64,000 nt of DNA from Chondrus crispus (taxonomy: Eukaryota; Rhodophyta; Florideophyceae; Gigartinales; Gigartinaceae): the NCBI RefSeq assembly GCF_000350225.1, contig NW_005179046.1:511078-575077 (forward strand). The letters run 5' to 3'. The notes under the pieces are model-generated. The model was not told the DNA's origin, did not search any database, and worked only from the letters and a program-made list of their open reading frames with translations. Positions within the stretch are counted from its first letter, which is position 1. The number at the start of each line of letters is the position of its first letter. This document shows, one piece after another, positions 11,437 to 21,843 of the stretch. Made by a program: the position numbers and the translations under genes.

Positions 11437-11993
11437 AATTTTTCAACTCTCCACGGTCCTGTCCAGTCCCCTTTCTTGGAGGCAGTGGTACTAGCCTCCC
11501 GATAGACGTACACGGAGTCGCCAGCAGAAATTGCGTAGTGCGTAGCAGGGGGCACGCGGGATCGCAAAGCTTGCTGAATTCGTAGTCTGGCAGTGATGCT
11601 TGCCATTTCACGACGAGCAGAGGCAAGAGCTTTCATACGCTCTTCTTGGGCAGGTGCCTCCATCTGGACGGCGGGGAATGTGGGCGGTGAACCATACACA
11701 AGTAGGGAGGGGACTATGCCTTCTGGACCCATTGTGTCATTGAGTGCCTTGACAGACAGACGTATGGCAATCTCTGGGTCGATACTCGGGTGATCCGTCA
11801 ATATTTTGTCAAATATTTGACGTAACGGCTCGTGATATCTTTCCCCTGCCCCCAGACTATTGTGGCTCTCCACACCCGACATTTTGACGTCAATTCCGTG
11901 CAGGGTTGTCACTTCCTTCCAAAAACGTGACGTGAATACCGAACCGCTGTCCGCCTTGATGCGGTTGGGGTAGCCGAGATAGACAGAGGCCCA
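11433..11993 (-). pseudogene. Element D integrase, C-terminal part
   Basis: Frame holding the second catalytic aspartate (KADSGSVFTS), the glutamate region (SLGAGERYHEPLRQ) and the integrase C-terminal domain ending GPWRVEKL. It is cut off from its N-terminal part by the solo LTR-C at 11994-12932 and separated from RT by a frame change near 11430. Confidence 0.83.
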
Positions 11994-12932
11994 TGTTGTA
12001 ATTCTACGACCACATGCCGATATGCATGACACACAACGACAGGTATGACACGTGAAAAATCGAAAACACTCAGCGTGACGAGCTGAGCAAGTTTGATTTT
12101 CAAAGTGTACAGGTGTGATTTCTGTACACGGGTGCACCCTAGAGTACTTCAGGAGCAAGTTTGGGTTTCGACGTGTACACGTGTGAAATATGTACACGGT
12201 TGCACTGTACAGTACAATCTGAGCATGTTTCATTTTCTCCGCCTGACACGTGTATGACATGGACACATGTCATCATTACACTGTCGGACGCGTACAGTAC
12301 GCCTGCAGTCTTTCAGACAAAGCGTAGAACCTTGGTGGCGGGTGCCTGGCACGTGCCAAAGGTTTACAGCGTCCATGGAGTGCAGCACGTGTACAGCAGG
12401 ACACAGCGATACCGTTGCACGAGTTTTCAATTCGTAAGGCAAAATGTGCACTGTTGTAATTGACAGTGGACAGGACCTCACGAGAGATTCAGATTCATAA
12501 GGCAACGTGTGCGCTGTAAACAGTCCTTGCAGGATTGATTTGAATTCGTAAGGCAACGTGTGAGCTGTAAACGTGCCTTACGAATTTGTGCCACACTGGA
12601 TTTGGAATAGTAAGGGAATTTGTGCTTTGCTGTGCTTTGTTGTACTGCCTTACTAATTTCTCCGTCATGACAGTGGTAATTCGTAAGGCGGTTTTCTGTT
12701 ATGTTGGTTGGGCCATCGGCAGTTTGGCTGAGTAGCAAGACGGGCACATGTGTTAGAGCCAATACATTTGTAGTATATGTGTCGTAGTGTTTGGTAGTAG
12801 AGTTCTAGAAGATTGCAGAAGTGTATAAGTAGCGCCAGAAGTTGGCGACTCAAAGTAAATCGGTACCCAATCCTTCAACTTCACCTCATCAACCGTCCTC
12901 CGATTTCCCTTTGCCCCGCTGACCTACCATTA
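11994..12932 (+). mobile_element. Solo LTR-C inside element D integrase
   Basis: A 939-bp LTR starting TGTTGTAATTCTACGACC and ending ACCTACCATTA, with a perfect TSD GCCCA (11989-11993 and 12933-12937). Removal restores the integrase reading frame between VEGWA and SVYLGY. It carries a TATA box (TATAAGTA, 12824-12831) followed by the inverted repeat CGCCA/TGGCG, several CACGTG palindromes, and repeated ATTCGTAAGG motifs in both directions. LTR-C also forms the 5' LTR of A2 elements at 21844 and 42811. Confidence 0.92.
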
Positions 12933-13921
12933 GCCCAGCCCTCCACGAAAGCGTCCCATACGTCTTGTGCGGATTGCCCTCTGAAGATCACGGCATTCTG
13001 GTAGTGTGTGTTTGTGTCGACCACATAGAGTAGTGGATTCCCCTTTAGCCACATCAAATCGACAGCTATTTCGTGATTGAATTTGATGTCGTCGTCGGGA
13101 AGGGACACCCTAAACCTGTAGGATCGGCTGCGGTGGCGACGACAGTTTTTGCATGCCTCAGCAATTTCCTCCAGTACTTTCCTGGTGTTGGAATTGGCTT
13201 CTTGCGGTCGAGCTCGTTTCAGTAGGTTATACAGTTTTGTGACGTTTGGGTGAAACATATGAAGATGTAGCTTCTGTAGCTCGGCTCGTGAGAAGCATAT
13301 TTGTTCCTGATTCCATTCCAAAAACATCTGTCCGTACTTTCGCACAATGGGGAGATTCCAACCGTGAAGCTTGCTCATAAGTTTGTTATCGACATTTTCG
13401 GGCACTAGTTTCTCCCTGTCCAATACGTCAAGACCAAGTAGCATAGGAATGTCAGCATCAACCACGTCAATTCTAAGAGAGAAAAACATCCCTGAAGGAA
13501 CTGGCAGTCGAATTTCCAAAGCACCCAGGCTGTTCTGGTTGCCGTTTCCAAACATGAACATTGTGTTGGAAGGGTAAAGTTTGTAGCGGCAACGTGCAAA
13601 CTTGCAGTACGCTTGGGCTTGCTTTTTGCCGATCACAGAGCGACAAGCTCCTCCGTCTACACATGCCCCTTCAAAAATGTTTGAGCTGTAGCGGGACAAC
13701 TCTTTCGAATTTTTGAGACTCACTGTCGCCTGCGTGATGCGTGAGAGCTTTTTTGCGTGTACCGGGCGTTGTTGTCGGCCAAGGCGTTGTTGTCGGACCC
13801 CAGAAAGTTGTAGGATTGCCAACGGCTTGCGGATATCAGGTGAGTTTTTGGGCCTTGGGGTTAGAACCTGTGGGCCGGGCAGGTTCCCAATTAAAAACCC
13901 TCGTCGTCGTCGATAGGCCAT
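12933..13921 (-). pseudogene. Element D protease, GAG-pre-integrase and start of integrase
   Basis: Minus-strand frame with a retropepsin-like region (VDGGACRSVIGKKQ, later MLLGLDVLD), in which the usual D-S/T-G triad reads D-G-G. It continues with the integrase zinc-binding HH-CC motif (LHLHMFHP, ACKNCRRH) and the first integrase aspartate (IAVDLMWLKGN). It breaks off at VEGWA where LTR-C is inserted and continues at 11993. The start codon of this part is not certain because it is normally part of a gag-pol fusion. Confidence 0.82.
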
Positions 13922-14134
13922 CGATGGAGTGTCTTTCGCATTTCCTCTGCACAGTTGGTGTTCAAAGCTTCATTCGCAGAAATATCATCTACAAATACGA
14001 CATGTTTTATGCTTTCCGAAACCTCATGATGCGGTTCGGATTCTGACACCATCTCCAGATTAGAGTCCGTCAGAACTGTAAGCTCACCCTCCCTCCCCGC
14101 GGTCACGAATACTTCTGCGAAAGCAAAGAATGCT

Positions 14135-15572
14135 TCAGTGAAATGTGAGTCGTTTTTCGTCTCGAAATTTGGCGAAGTTGTCCGCTATGCGTTTCATATC
14201 CATCTTCTTGGTACATGTTTTAACACGACAGTGCTCCTCCCCGCAGTTGAAGCAACGCAATGTGCGCTTGTGACTGGTAGAGTCACCTAACCGTTGTTTG
14301 GGAACGCTGCGACCATACCTTGAGGGCCCGGCGTAGTTGACGCTCTTCCAGCGAGTGGAGCAAAATTGAAGAGCTGCTGGAACTTGCATCGAATTAGAAG
14401 CGGTAGCCGATGAGAACATACACCACTTTGACTGGAATTTTTCGAGATATGTTCTGTACTGTACGTATGACAAGCTCATAAGTTCATGGTTTGCGGATAC
14501 CATGACAGCCCACTGTCTGTCCTTTACAGCACTTTCAAGAAACATACGCTTTGAAAAATCAGTTCGGAGCTGGGGATGAGCCATCGGTGATAGCTTTTCG
14601 ATGTCGTTGGTCAATTCTTTGAGCATCTCTCTTTCGGATTTGTGGCCGTCCGAGTATTGGCCAATTGTTAAGCAGCGAAGTCTTTCGGTGACAGAATCCA
14701 TTTTGGCCTGACAAGAGTATGCTTCGTTCATCTGCTGAATGGCGGTTCCCCAGTTTGCTTGCCTGTCTACCACCTGATTGTAGTAAAAGTCAAGAGCTTC
14801 CCCTCTTAAGACATGACGTAAAAAATGACCTTGTCGGTCGGTTTCACACCTGCCTCGCTACAAACTTGCAAAAAAGTGGCATGAAAACGAGGCCAATTTT
14901 CTTCGAGTGAACCGGAAAACGTATCTGAACTATTGCGGAAGTTGGCCGCGAAGACTTTTGAAAGATTGGCTTTGTACCCTTCTTTCCAATATCCATCTCC
15001 TTGGTCTCTATTGTTGTTGCGGGTTCCATGAAATGCAGATGGTTTATCATTACCCTCTTGGCTTGCTGATCGAGGGGACAGAATAACATCTTCTCCCCTT
15101 TTTGCTGCATCATAAATGCTAAGAGCTCTGCGGCATTCGTGCTCGTCGCAGTCCCAGAAAAGGTTGACAATAATTCTCCGTGGTACGTAGCGTCCTGATG
15201 GGCCTCTGATTGCACGCACACTGGATTCCTCGCGATTCCAAAAAACGCTTGAGGCGTTTGTAGACCTCTGGATTGACAACAATTTCTGGGTGGGCAAAGT
15301 CCACAGGTGTTAAGTCTTCTTGTATCATTAACTTGAGGCGGTCTCCAGTAAGATCTGCTGTGCCTTCGTATCCAACAAAAAACTTACGGAGTCCTGACTG
15401 GCGGCTGTTCGTTAGAATGATGCAGCGCCAGTACTGAGTGTATCCTTCCTGACTTGTGTTGTTGCTGGCAGGGGTGGTATTCCGTGCTGGTCGACTTGCG
15501 TCGCGCCCATTCCGAATTTCACCCTCGCCTGCGTTGCTGGCAATCTTGCAATGTGTCTGGTTTGTATTACCA
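14135..15572 (-). pseudogene. Element D gag with zinc knuckle
   Basis: A gag-like region in at least two frames. The 5' part (about 15572-14806) includes RLKLMIQEDLTPVDFAHPEIVV and ENWPRFHATFLQVCSEAGVKP. After an indel near 14835 it continues with RGEALDFYYNQVVDRQANWG, and ends with a cysteine cluster CFNCGEEHCRVKTC, a knuckle with one residue fewer than the usual CX2CX4HX4C. I see no convincing initiator ATG: the frame is open back to the LTR without a methionine. An acidic stretch (13891-14106) lies between gag and protease. Confidence 0.72.
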
Positions 15573-15583
15573 TTATTCGCGAA

Positions 15584-15934
15584 TGTCGGTAATTTGCGTT
15601 AGCGCTTGCCTCGTGCAGGGTTGCTGACGAGGACCACGCTGTTGTTGAGACAATCAGGCTCTTTGTGCGAACAAGGAGCAAAGCTTAAGAGCAATGACAG
15701 CTTTATTGGTGTTTTGATCTTCTGTTTCGTCTGCCTCTCTCTCTCTTCCTCTACTACCTCTAGCATAGCATAAGTACATCTAGCGTGCGATGTGTTGCGC
15801 CTGTTCGAATGGTGTCGCGCCGGATGGGTTGAAGAGCCTTGACCTTTGTGAACGCACAAGTGTACAACCGGTCACAACGAATCCCATAACGCCTGTAGGT
15901 CACTGTAGCTCTGCCTTACAGCTTGTTCTCGACC
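15584..15934 (-). repeat. LTR-D, 5' LTR of element D
   Basis: TGTCGGTAATTTGCG to TTCTCGACC on the plus strand. The last base is C where the other LTR has A, the only break in the TG...CA ends. A primer-binding site next to it is not recognisable; it is not the GGTTATGGGCCCAG used by the other families. Confidence 0.87.
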
Positions 15935-17103
15935 CTCACCCCATATCACGACATGACACGTGTAAAGTCTCAGATGTTGGGGTTCTGGGGACGAAAGTGG
16001 ACTTTTGGAGGGTTATGCAAATTTGGATAAATGCCGAAAATTTGCATTTGGCCCGAACCGTTATAGGGCTACACAGGCAATACTGCAAATCTATTGGGTG
16101 TCGGTTCCAATGCTTCAATTCTATTGGTCGGTTATTGTCCACTTATATGCAGTCATGCTGGTGATATATCTTGAATGATCCGTATACGTTTTAATTACAC
16201 TATTTCGACGGTTTCAAGTTGTTCACCATGGTTGTAATGGCTGATTACGTGTGGCCTTGGCGCTGGACACTTGTGTGCGGTGTACAAATGTACACGTCGC
16301 CAGGTTGCTGCGTGTACGTACACTTGTACATGTCGCCTGCATACGGTCCGGCGCGTGTCCGAGTACAGTACATGTGAATTAAAAGTACAACAAGTATTTC
16401 TCGCAAGAGACATGTACTTACAAGACTATTCAGTTTACGCGTCACGCTGTATGCGACCCTTGCATCAGCATGCGCCGTTGTACTACACTCTCGTCAGCAT
16501 GCCACGTTGTACTGTGCTCTCGTTATGGTGCGCCGTTGGATGCAAGTTGATGACAGTACTCGTGTGATCCACATCGGATATCCCGTGAGATGTGTAGAAA
16601 GTCTGGATGCACATTGTTGCTACCCGTCATAGTTGTCTGGCAGTGTGTACCGAAATTAGTAAGCTACGAAACAAGGGCATGTATGGGGACTGAGATATGA
16701 CAGGACTTTGCGTTGTTGGAAATAGAGAGATGCCAAGTTGTTCATTGTGCAAGAATATATTCTGTCATGTCTGGATGCAGATTAGTAAGGTTTGAAACGA
16801 TTGCATGCATAGGGCCATGGTTTACAGTCACTCGAAATGTGTAGAAACTGTTGTGCACTGATAGTCAATAGTCAATTCGTAAGGTGGAAATAGAACAGTG
16901 TGGACGGGCCAGAAGAGGACCGCGCTTGGTCGCGCATATGGTGAGTACGGTTTACCAGGTGCCAAAGTAATGGGATAGTGTAACACTCAAAGTGTATAAG
17001 TATCGCCGAAAGACGGCTCCAAGTAAACCTCGGTACCAACTCCTTCACTCACACACATCAACCTGCCCTCCTTCTTTCCCTTGCCCCTCCGAACCTACCA
17101 TTT

Positions 17104-17118
17104 GGTTATGGGCCCAGT
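17104..17118 (+). other. Primer-binding site, B1 unit 2
   Basis: GGTTATGGGCCCAGT follows the LTR directly, a perfect complement of the initiator tRNA-Met anticodon arm over 14 bases. Confidence 0.82.
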
Positions 17119-17480
17119 CCCTCGCTGTCGTTTCACTGCATGAGTCTGTCGTTCTCGTTCTGTTGTTTCTGCCGTCGTTGTCGCTGTCGTTTTCGCTGCC
17201 GTTTCTCGTCGTTCTTTCCGCTGGTCTTCTCGCTGTCGTTGTCGCTCTCGTTCTCGCCGTCGTTCTTGGTTTTGGTTTTCGCTGCTGCTGTCGTTCTTGC
17301 TCTCTCGTGTGAATTGGTTTTGGTCATCGCTCCCGCTGTCTTCGTTGTCTTCGTTCTTGGTTTGGCTTTCGTTCTTGCTGTGGTTCTTGCTGCTGTCTCT
17401 GTCTTTGGTCTTTGTCTTCGTTTCCGCTCCCGCAACCGCCGTCGTCGTCAATCGTGCATTTGGTTTTTCTTCGTTCTCTC
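17119..17480 (+). other. Low-complexity leader, B1 unit 2
   Basis: Same TCGTTCT/CTGTCGTT-rich sequence as 2887-3236. An ATG at 17140 opens a 129-aa hydrophobic frame that runs past the proposed splice donor. Confidence 0.6.
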
Positions 17481-18152
17481 ATGCAAAGTAAGTTTTGAGT
17501 TTCTTTCCATTTCCTTCACACCTAAGTGATTGTTTTGGCACGTTTTGGTGGTTCTTAAGAGCAATAATTCCAAAATCTGTTACCGACGATTATCTTCATA
17601 TTCCTTATTGTGAATACCTGTTTTTACGGGGTTGTGTTAGATCTGGAATTAGAACCGGTGCGCTCTGCGCCTGGGAAACTGGTCACCGGTCGAACGGTTA
17701 GGACATCGGAGGTCGTATCCATTGAGGTGCTTGAGCCTAAGAATCAACCTTCGTCCCGGCTCGCGCTTCCGGGTCCGTCCTCGAGTAGCGCGCCATATAG
17801 GATTCCTCGTATTTCGCGCTCTGTTCCCGCAGCAATAAAGAGAACAACGCATCGATTTTCTGCTCGGAAAGCGGCTGTTCTCGGGGATAGGCAGTTCAAG
17901 CGTGAGTGCAAGAGGAATCGTAAGGTGTGCCCGCGGTATAAGCGGTATTGTAAAGTGTGCGGCGTTAGTGGCAATAGTGCGAAGGCCTTTTACGACCACA
18001 TTCAGTCTAGGTCTCATCGCATTCAGGTTGCCAACGCTAAGGAGACTCCGCGTTGTATCCCTTGCAATCGCGTCTTTGAGTCTCACGGGCACCTCAAGTG
18101 CCACGAGAACGGTGCCGCACACTTGAAGGTAGTTTGTGAACAGAATAGTTAG
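17481..18152 (+). CDS. Two-zinc-finger leader protein, B1 unit 2 (predicted spliced)
   Basis: Clearest copy of the splice structure: ATG 17481-17483, CAA, A, donor GTAAGT at 17488, intron 17488-17640 (153 bp, ending TTGTGTTAG), exon 2 17641-18152. The joined protein is 172 aa. Without splicing the frame has no ATG. The N-terminal half differs from the 3237 copy at many residues (for example LEPKNQPSSRL against LEPADQPSPRL), whereas the finger region is identical in protein, with differences such as CAA/CAG and TTA/TTG only. This pattern suggests selection on the fingers. The gag-pol of the same unit is dead, so this copy could now be without function. Confidence 0.65.
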
Positions 18153-18324
18153 GGATTTCATCCAAATAAATTCACATATCTGTTCCCAAATTTCTCCTAG
18201 TGCAACGTCATAGTAATCATATCGAATTTCTTAGACGGGTGGGCTTGCCATTGTGTTGACTATCGGTTAACGGCTTGGGATCCCCGAACGGATTTTCGAA
18301 TACTTGAAGTTTATTTGCACTAAA
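18153..18324 (+). promoter_or_regulatory. Spacer with conserved pre-gag block
   Basis: As at 3909-4080; the shared block lies at about 18241-18284. Confidence 0.5.
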
Positions 18325-18851
18325 ATGGAAGATCAAGGAGGAGGAGGATCCATCAGAATCGACAAACTGACGGACTCCAACTTCTACGTGTGGAAGCAGA
18401 AAATACAACTTCTGCTTGCTCTACGTGATGTTGACCAATACATCGTTTAGGGAAGAGTTCCAAGTGAGGAACGCGCGGAAGAGCGTAAGAAGTGGATCAG
18501 AGGTGACAGTAAAGCTAAAGCACTGATTGGTCTCTCCCTATCAGATGAGCATCTTGAGCATGTACGTGATGTTGATACTGCTCATGAGATGTGGGAAGCT
18601 ATTGTCAACGTGTTTGAGCGGCACACTTTGCTAAACAAACTAGCTGCACGTCGTGAGTTCTACACTGTGAAGATGCTTTCCGGTGAAAAGGTGCTTGCAT
18701 ACATCAATCGTGTCAAGCAGCTGGCAGCCATTCTCAAGTCAATGAGCGTAAACATCGATGACACGGAGATGGCCATAGCAGTGCTCAACGGTCTGCCTGC
18801 TCGTTTCGAGGCTCTCATCGTTGCACTTGATGCTCACGGTAATGAGGAAAA
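18325..18851 (+). pseudogene. Copia gag fragment, B1 unit 2
   Basis: Start of the B gag-pol. A GAG-to-TAG change at 18448-18450 stops translation after about 41 codons; the following gag sequence (MWEAIVNVFERHTLLNKL) is still in frame. The copy is cut off at 18851 before the zinc knuckle by an LTR-B2 on the opposite strand, and the remainder is not found on the other side. Confidence 0.9.
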
Positions 18852-20115
18852 CAATGGTAGGTTCGGAGGGGCAAGGGAAAGAAGGAGGGCAGGTTGATGT
18901 GTGTGAGTGAAGGAGTTGGTGCCGAGGTTTACTTTGAAGCCGTTTTCCTGCGATACTTATACACTTCGAGTGCTACACTATCGCTCTACTCCGACTCCCA
19001 GTAAACCATACTCTACTATGCGCGACCAAGCGCGGTCCTCTTGTGGCCCGACCATACTGTTCGATTTCCACCTTACGAATCGATTCGTAACTATTAGCTC
19101 ACAACTATTTCTACACATTCCAAATGACTGTAAACCATGGCCCTATGCATGCAACTGTTTCACACCTTACTAATCTGCATCCAGTCATGCCAGACTTCAT
19201 TGTTGTGCAACGAACAACTTGGCACTTGTCTATTTCCAACAACGCAAACGTCTTTCATATCACAATCGCCATACGTATCCTTGTTTCTCACCTTACTAAT
19301 TTCGCCAAGCACTGTCAGATAATTATGGCAAGTTATAATAATGTGCATCCAGACTTTCTACACAACTCACATGAGAATACATGTAAATCACACGAGTACT
19401 GTCATGAACTTGCATCCAACGGCGCACCATGACGAGAGCACAGTGCAACGGCGCGTGCTCACGCAAGACTCGCATACAGCGTGACGCGTACACAGAATAA
19501 TCGCACAACTGTATTCCTCTCGCGAGAAGTACTTGTTGTACTTTTGATTCACATGTACTGTACTCGGACAAGCACAGGATCGCAAACAGTCCGACACTGT
19601 AAAACTGTAAACCCTCATGTGCATACACCTGGATGCGTGTACATGTGTACGTACACGAATCCACCTGGCGACGTGTACATGTGTACACGGCATACATGTG
19701 TCCCGCCCGGGGGCCCCATGCAATTACCCATTACAACCATGGCAAACCACTTGAAACCCCCAAAACAACGTAATTATGGCATATACAGGCCATTTAAAGT
19801 ACATCACCAGGCCAATGACGCACACGTGGACAACGCTCGACCAATAGATTTGCAGCATTAGACCTGAGGGCCAATAGAATTGCAGTATTTCCTGTGTAGT
19901 CTATAGTGCTACGGGCCAAGGTTCCACTTGGCAAAACTATGCAAATTTGCATGACCCTCCGAGAGGCCACTTTCGTCCCCGGAACCCCAAAATCTGGGAT
20001 TTTACACGTGTCATGTCGGGATATGGGTAGGAGGGCCCGGACCGTGCAGTCATGTACACGTGTCACTCGATTTTGACCTTTTCAGATAACAGCATGTGGT
20101 TGCACATTTTGAATA
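18852..20115 (-). repeat. LTR-B2, solo, without matching target duplication
   Basis: A 1264-bp LTR on the minus strand (plus-strand ends CAATGGTAGG and TTGAATA). Neither a polypurine tract nor a primer-binding site borders it, so it is solo. Left and right flanks come from different elements (B pol and Ty3-like gag) and show no TSD, indicating recombination with another copy. Its minisequence differs from B1 by many substitutions. Confidence 0.85.
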
Positions 20116-20191
20116 TTCCCTGACCTACTTTCCCTTTCTATCTCTCCTCCCTGCGCCTTTCCCTCACGCACCGATCGTAGATGTATTCGCC

Positions 20192-21843
20192 ATGGTGACC
20201 GGCTCCGAGTCGTCCCATGACACTCGTCCGAGAGACGTCCCAGCGCCCGTCGCGGCGTGGATCACGCGGAACCGCCGCGAAGGCCTCCGTGAAGCCGAGA
20301 GGTTCTCTCTCAACCTAATCGAGGAGAAACTCAACTCGCACACCGCCAAGATTCGGGAGATGTTGAACAGCCTTGTTGCTGGTAAGATCGCCGCCCAAGC
20401 GGAGGTACAGCCCCAACAGGGATGTGATCGCCTCGCCGCACTAGAAGGCGTTCTAACTCGAGCGTGGCAGAAGGACATCGGGTCCACGGTCGACGAGACG
20501 CTCCTTCCCCTACGGGAGGAAGTGGATCGCCTGAAGCAGGAAGTCATCGACCTCCGTCGGCGTAACCTCGCCCTGGAATCGGCGCAAACACGATCCGTCC
20601 CAGGTAGACAAGACGAGTCGACCGCGGCGAAACCAAGACCTAACCCGCAGTTTCATGCGTTACAACCGTTGGACGAAAATCTACTGTTCGCCGACGTCAC
20701 GAAATCGGCTCTCACGGCCGCCCGGATCCCGTTCCCCGATCCCCTGACGATGGAGGGACACCGAGATCCTATCCCAGACCTAGCGGCCGCCCGAGGCCCG
20801 TCGCCAAGATCGTCCCGCGACAAGAAGGTCAAGACCGAAGGCCACCGTCACAAGTCCGGCCACGGAAGCCGACCTGAACCGGAGGATTTCTCCGGTTACT
20901 CGGGGGGATCCCCGCCCTCAGCTTCAGAATCCGACTCCGATTCGGACTCCGAAGCCGAGGCATTCACGGTACCACAACCGACCTTCGGCGCTAAGGCGAA
21001 GGGTGTCACGGTGTGGAAACCGACCAACCACGGCATCCGAGGCGCGTGTAATTATCGAGCTTACCGTCTCGTGAATACCGACCCCACCGTCGATGCAAAG
21101 GTGTACGCCACGACGAGTAAGCGCGTGCAACATCTCCTCATCGTAATGGGGGAGTACAAGTTTAACGGGTCCGACCCGATCAAAGTCATCAGCTTTTTGG
21201 CTAGATGTAAGGAGAATTTCGACCACGCCGAAATGTCGGAGGCAATGGCTCTCATGGCCTTGCCGCATCTCCTCAACCCGCCGGCGACAGAGGCGTATGA
21301 ATCCTATCGGGGATATTTCCGACGCAATCAAGGGATTGCGTCGTGGCCAGCAGCAGTGAACTGGTTGCTTCGTACGTATGCCACGAATATTCAGATCGAG
21401 CAAGCGCTCTCTGTGGTCCGGCATTTACGCCAAAAACCAGGCGAAGTTGAGACCGAGTATGCACCTCGTATGTTAACCTCCCTCGGGCGGTGTGGGGACA
21501 TTCATTCCCCCTATGAACGCACTACCCTGTTCATAGAGGGCCTCCTTCCGACGATCAAGCCGTTGGTGCTCCAAGCAAAGGAGAATCGCCCCCGATCCTC
21601 ATTCGAGGACACGGTGGCCGGAGCCCGCGCTCAAGGGGCGGCCTACCGCGCGCAGACGGCTGGCGGAAGAAGACGCGTCGACTTCGCAAGACCCGCCGCC
21701 AAGCAAGTGTTGGCGATGGCAGACAGTATGCCCTCATCGACAACCACGGGTATGACCCCGAGCTATCATACCGGCCTGGACGCTGAGAACTTCCTCGCCA
21801 ATGAAGAGCCATTCGCCGCCGCAGCTGGGTCACCGTCATTTCC
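20192..21843 (+). pseudogene. Ty3/gypsy-like gag fragment
   Basis: An ATG at 20192 opens a frame of about 550 codons, ended by the LTR-C at 21844. It has a predicted coiled coil (LPLREEVDRLKQEVIDLRR), a low-complexity Ser/Asp/Glu tract (SASESDSDSDSEAEAF), then a capsid-like region (FNGSDPIKVISFLARCKENFD, SYRGYFRRNQGIASWPAAVNWLLRTY, EYAPRMLTSLGRC, LFIEGLLPTIKPLV) of the type found in retrotransposon gag proteins of Ty3/gypsy elements. Base composition and codon use are clearly more GC-rich than in the copia elements. Zinc knuckle, pol and LTRs are absent because the right side is cut. Assignment to Ty3/gypsy rests on the general pattern of the capsid region only. Confidence 0.72.

Larger units (their letters stand above)
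9353..15934 (-). mobile_element. Element D: complete but decayed copia-type retrotransposon
   Basis: A 6582-bp element on the minus strand with two LTRs of 352 and 351 bp whose ends are TGTCG...CGACA. The flanking TSD is CTGAC (9348-9352) and CTCAC (15935-15939), one mismatch. Order on the minus strand is LTR, gag with a zinc knuckle, protease, integrase, RT, RNase H, LTR, the copia order. The coding region is broken by frameshifts and by solo LTR-C at 11994-12932. Confidence 0.9.
9266..17103 (+). repeat. LTR-B1 shared by two tandem B1 units, interrupted by element D
   Basis: The LTR begins at 9266 after the polypurine tract, is cut at 9352, resumes at 15940 after the D element and its TSD, and ends at 17103. 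The two parts sum to 1251 bp, the same as the intact copies. The left side is the 3' end of unit 1; the right side is followed directly by a primer-binding site and a second B1 internal region, so one LTR serves both units. The last base is T (CCATTT) instead of A. Confidence 0.88.

Noticed and set aside
13741..14046. Plus-strand frame rich in Val and Gly opposite element D protease
   Set aside because: It is a shadow of the minus-strand frame with no motif of its own.
19124..19432. A conserved 102-aa frame (starting MTVNHGPMHATV) in five LTR-B2 copies
   Set aside because: Its conservation follows from LTR homology alone; it crosses the TATA-distal LTR region, has no recognisable domain, and is absent in the B1 subtype.
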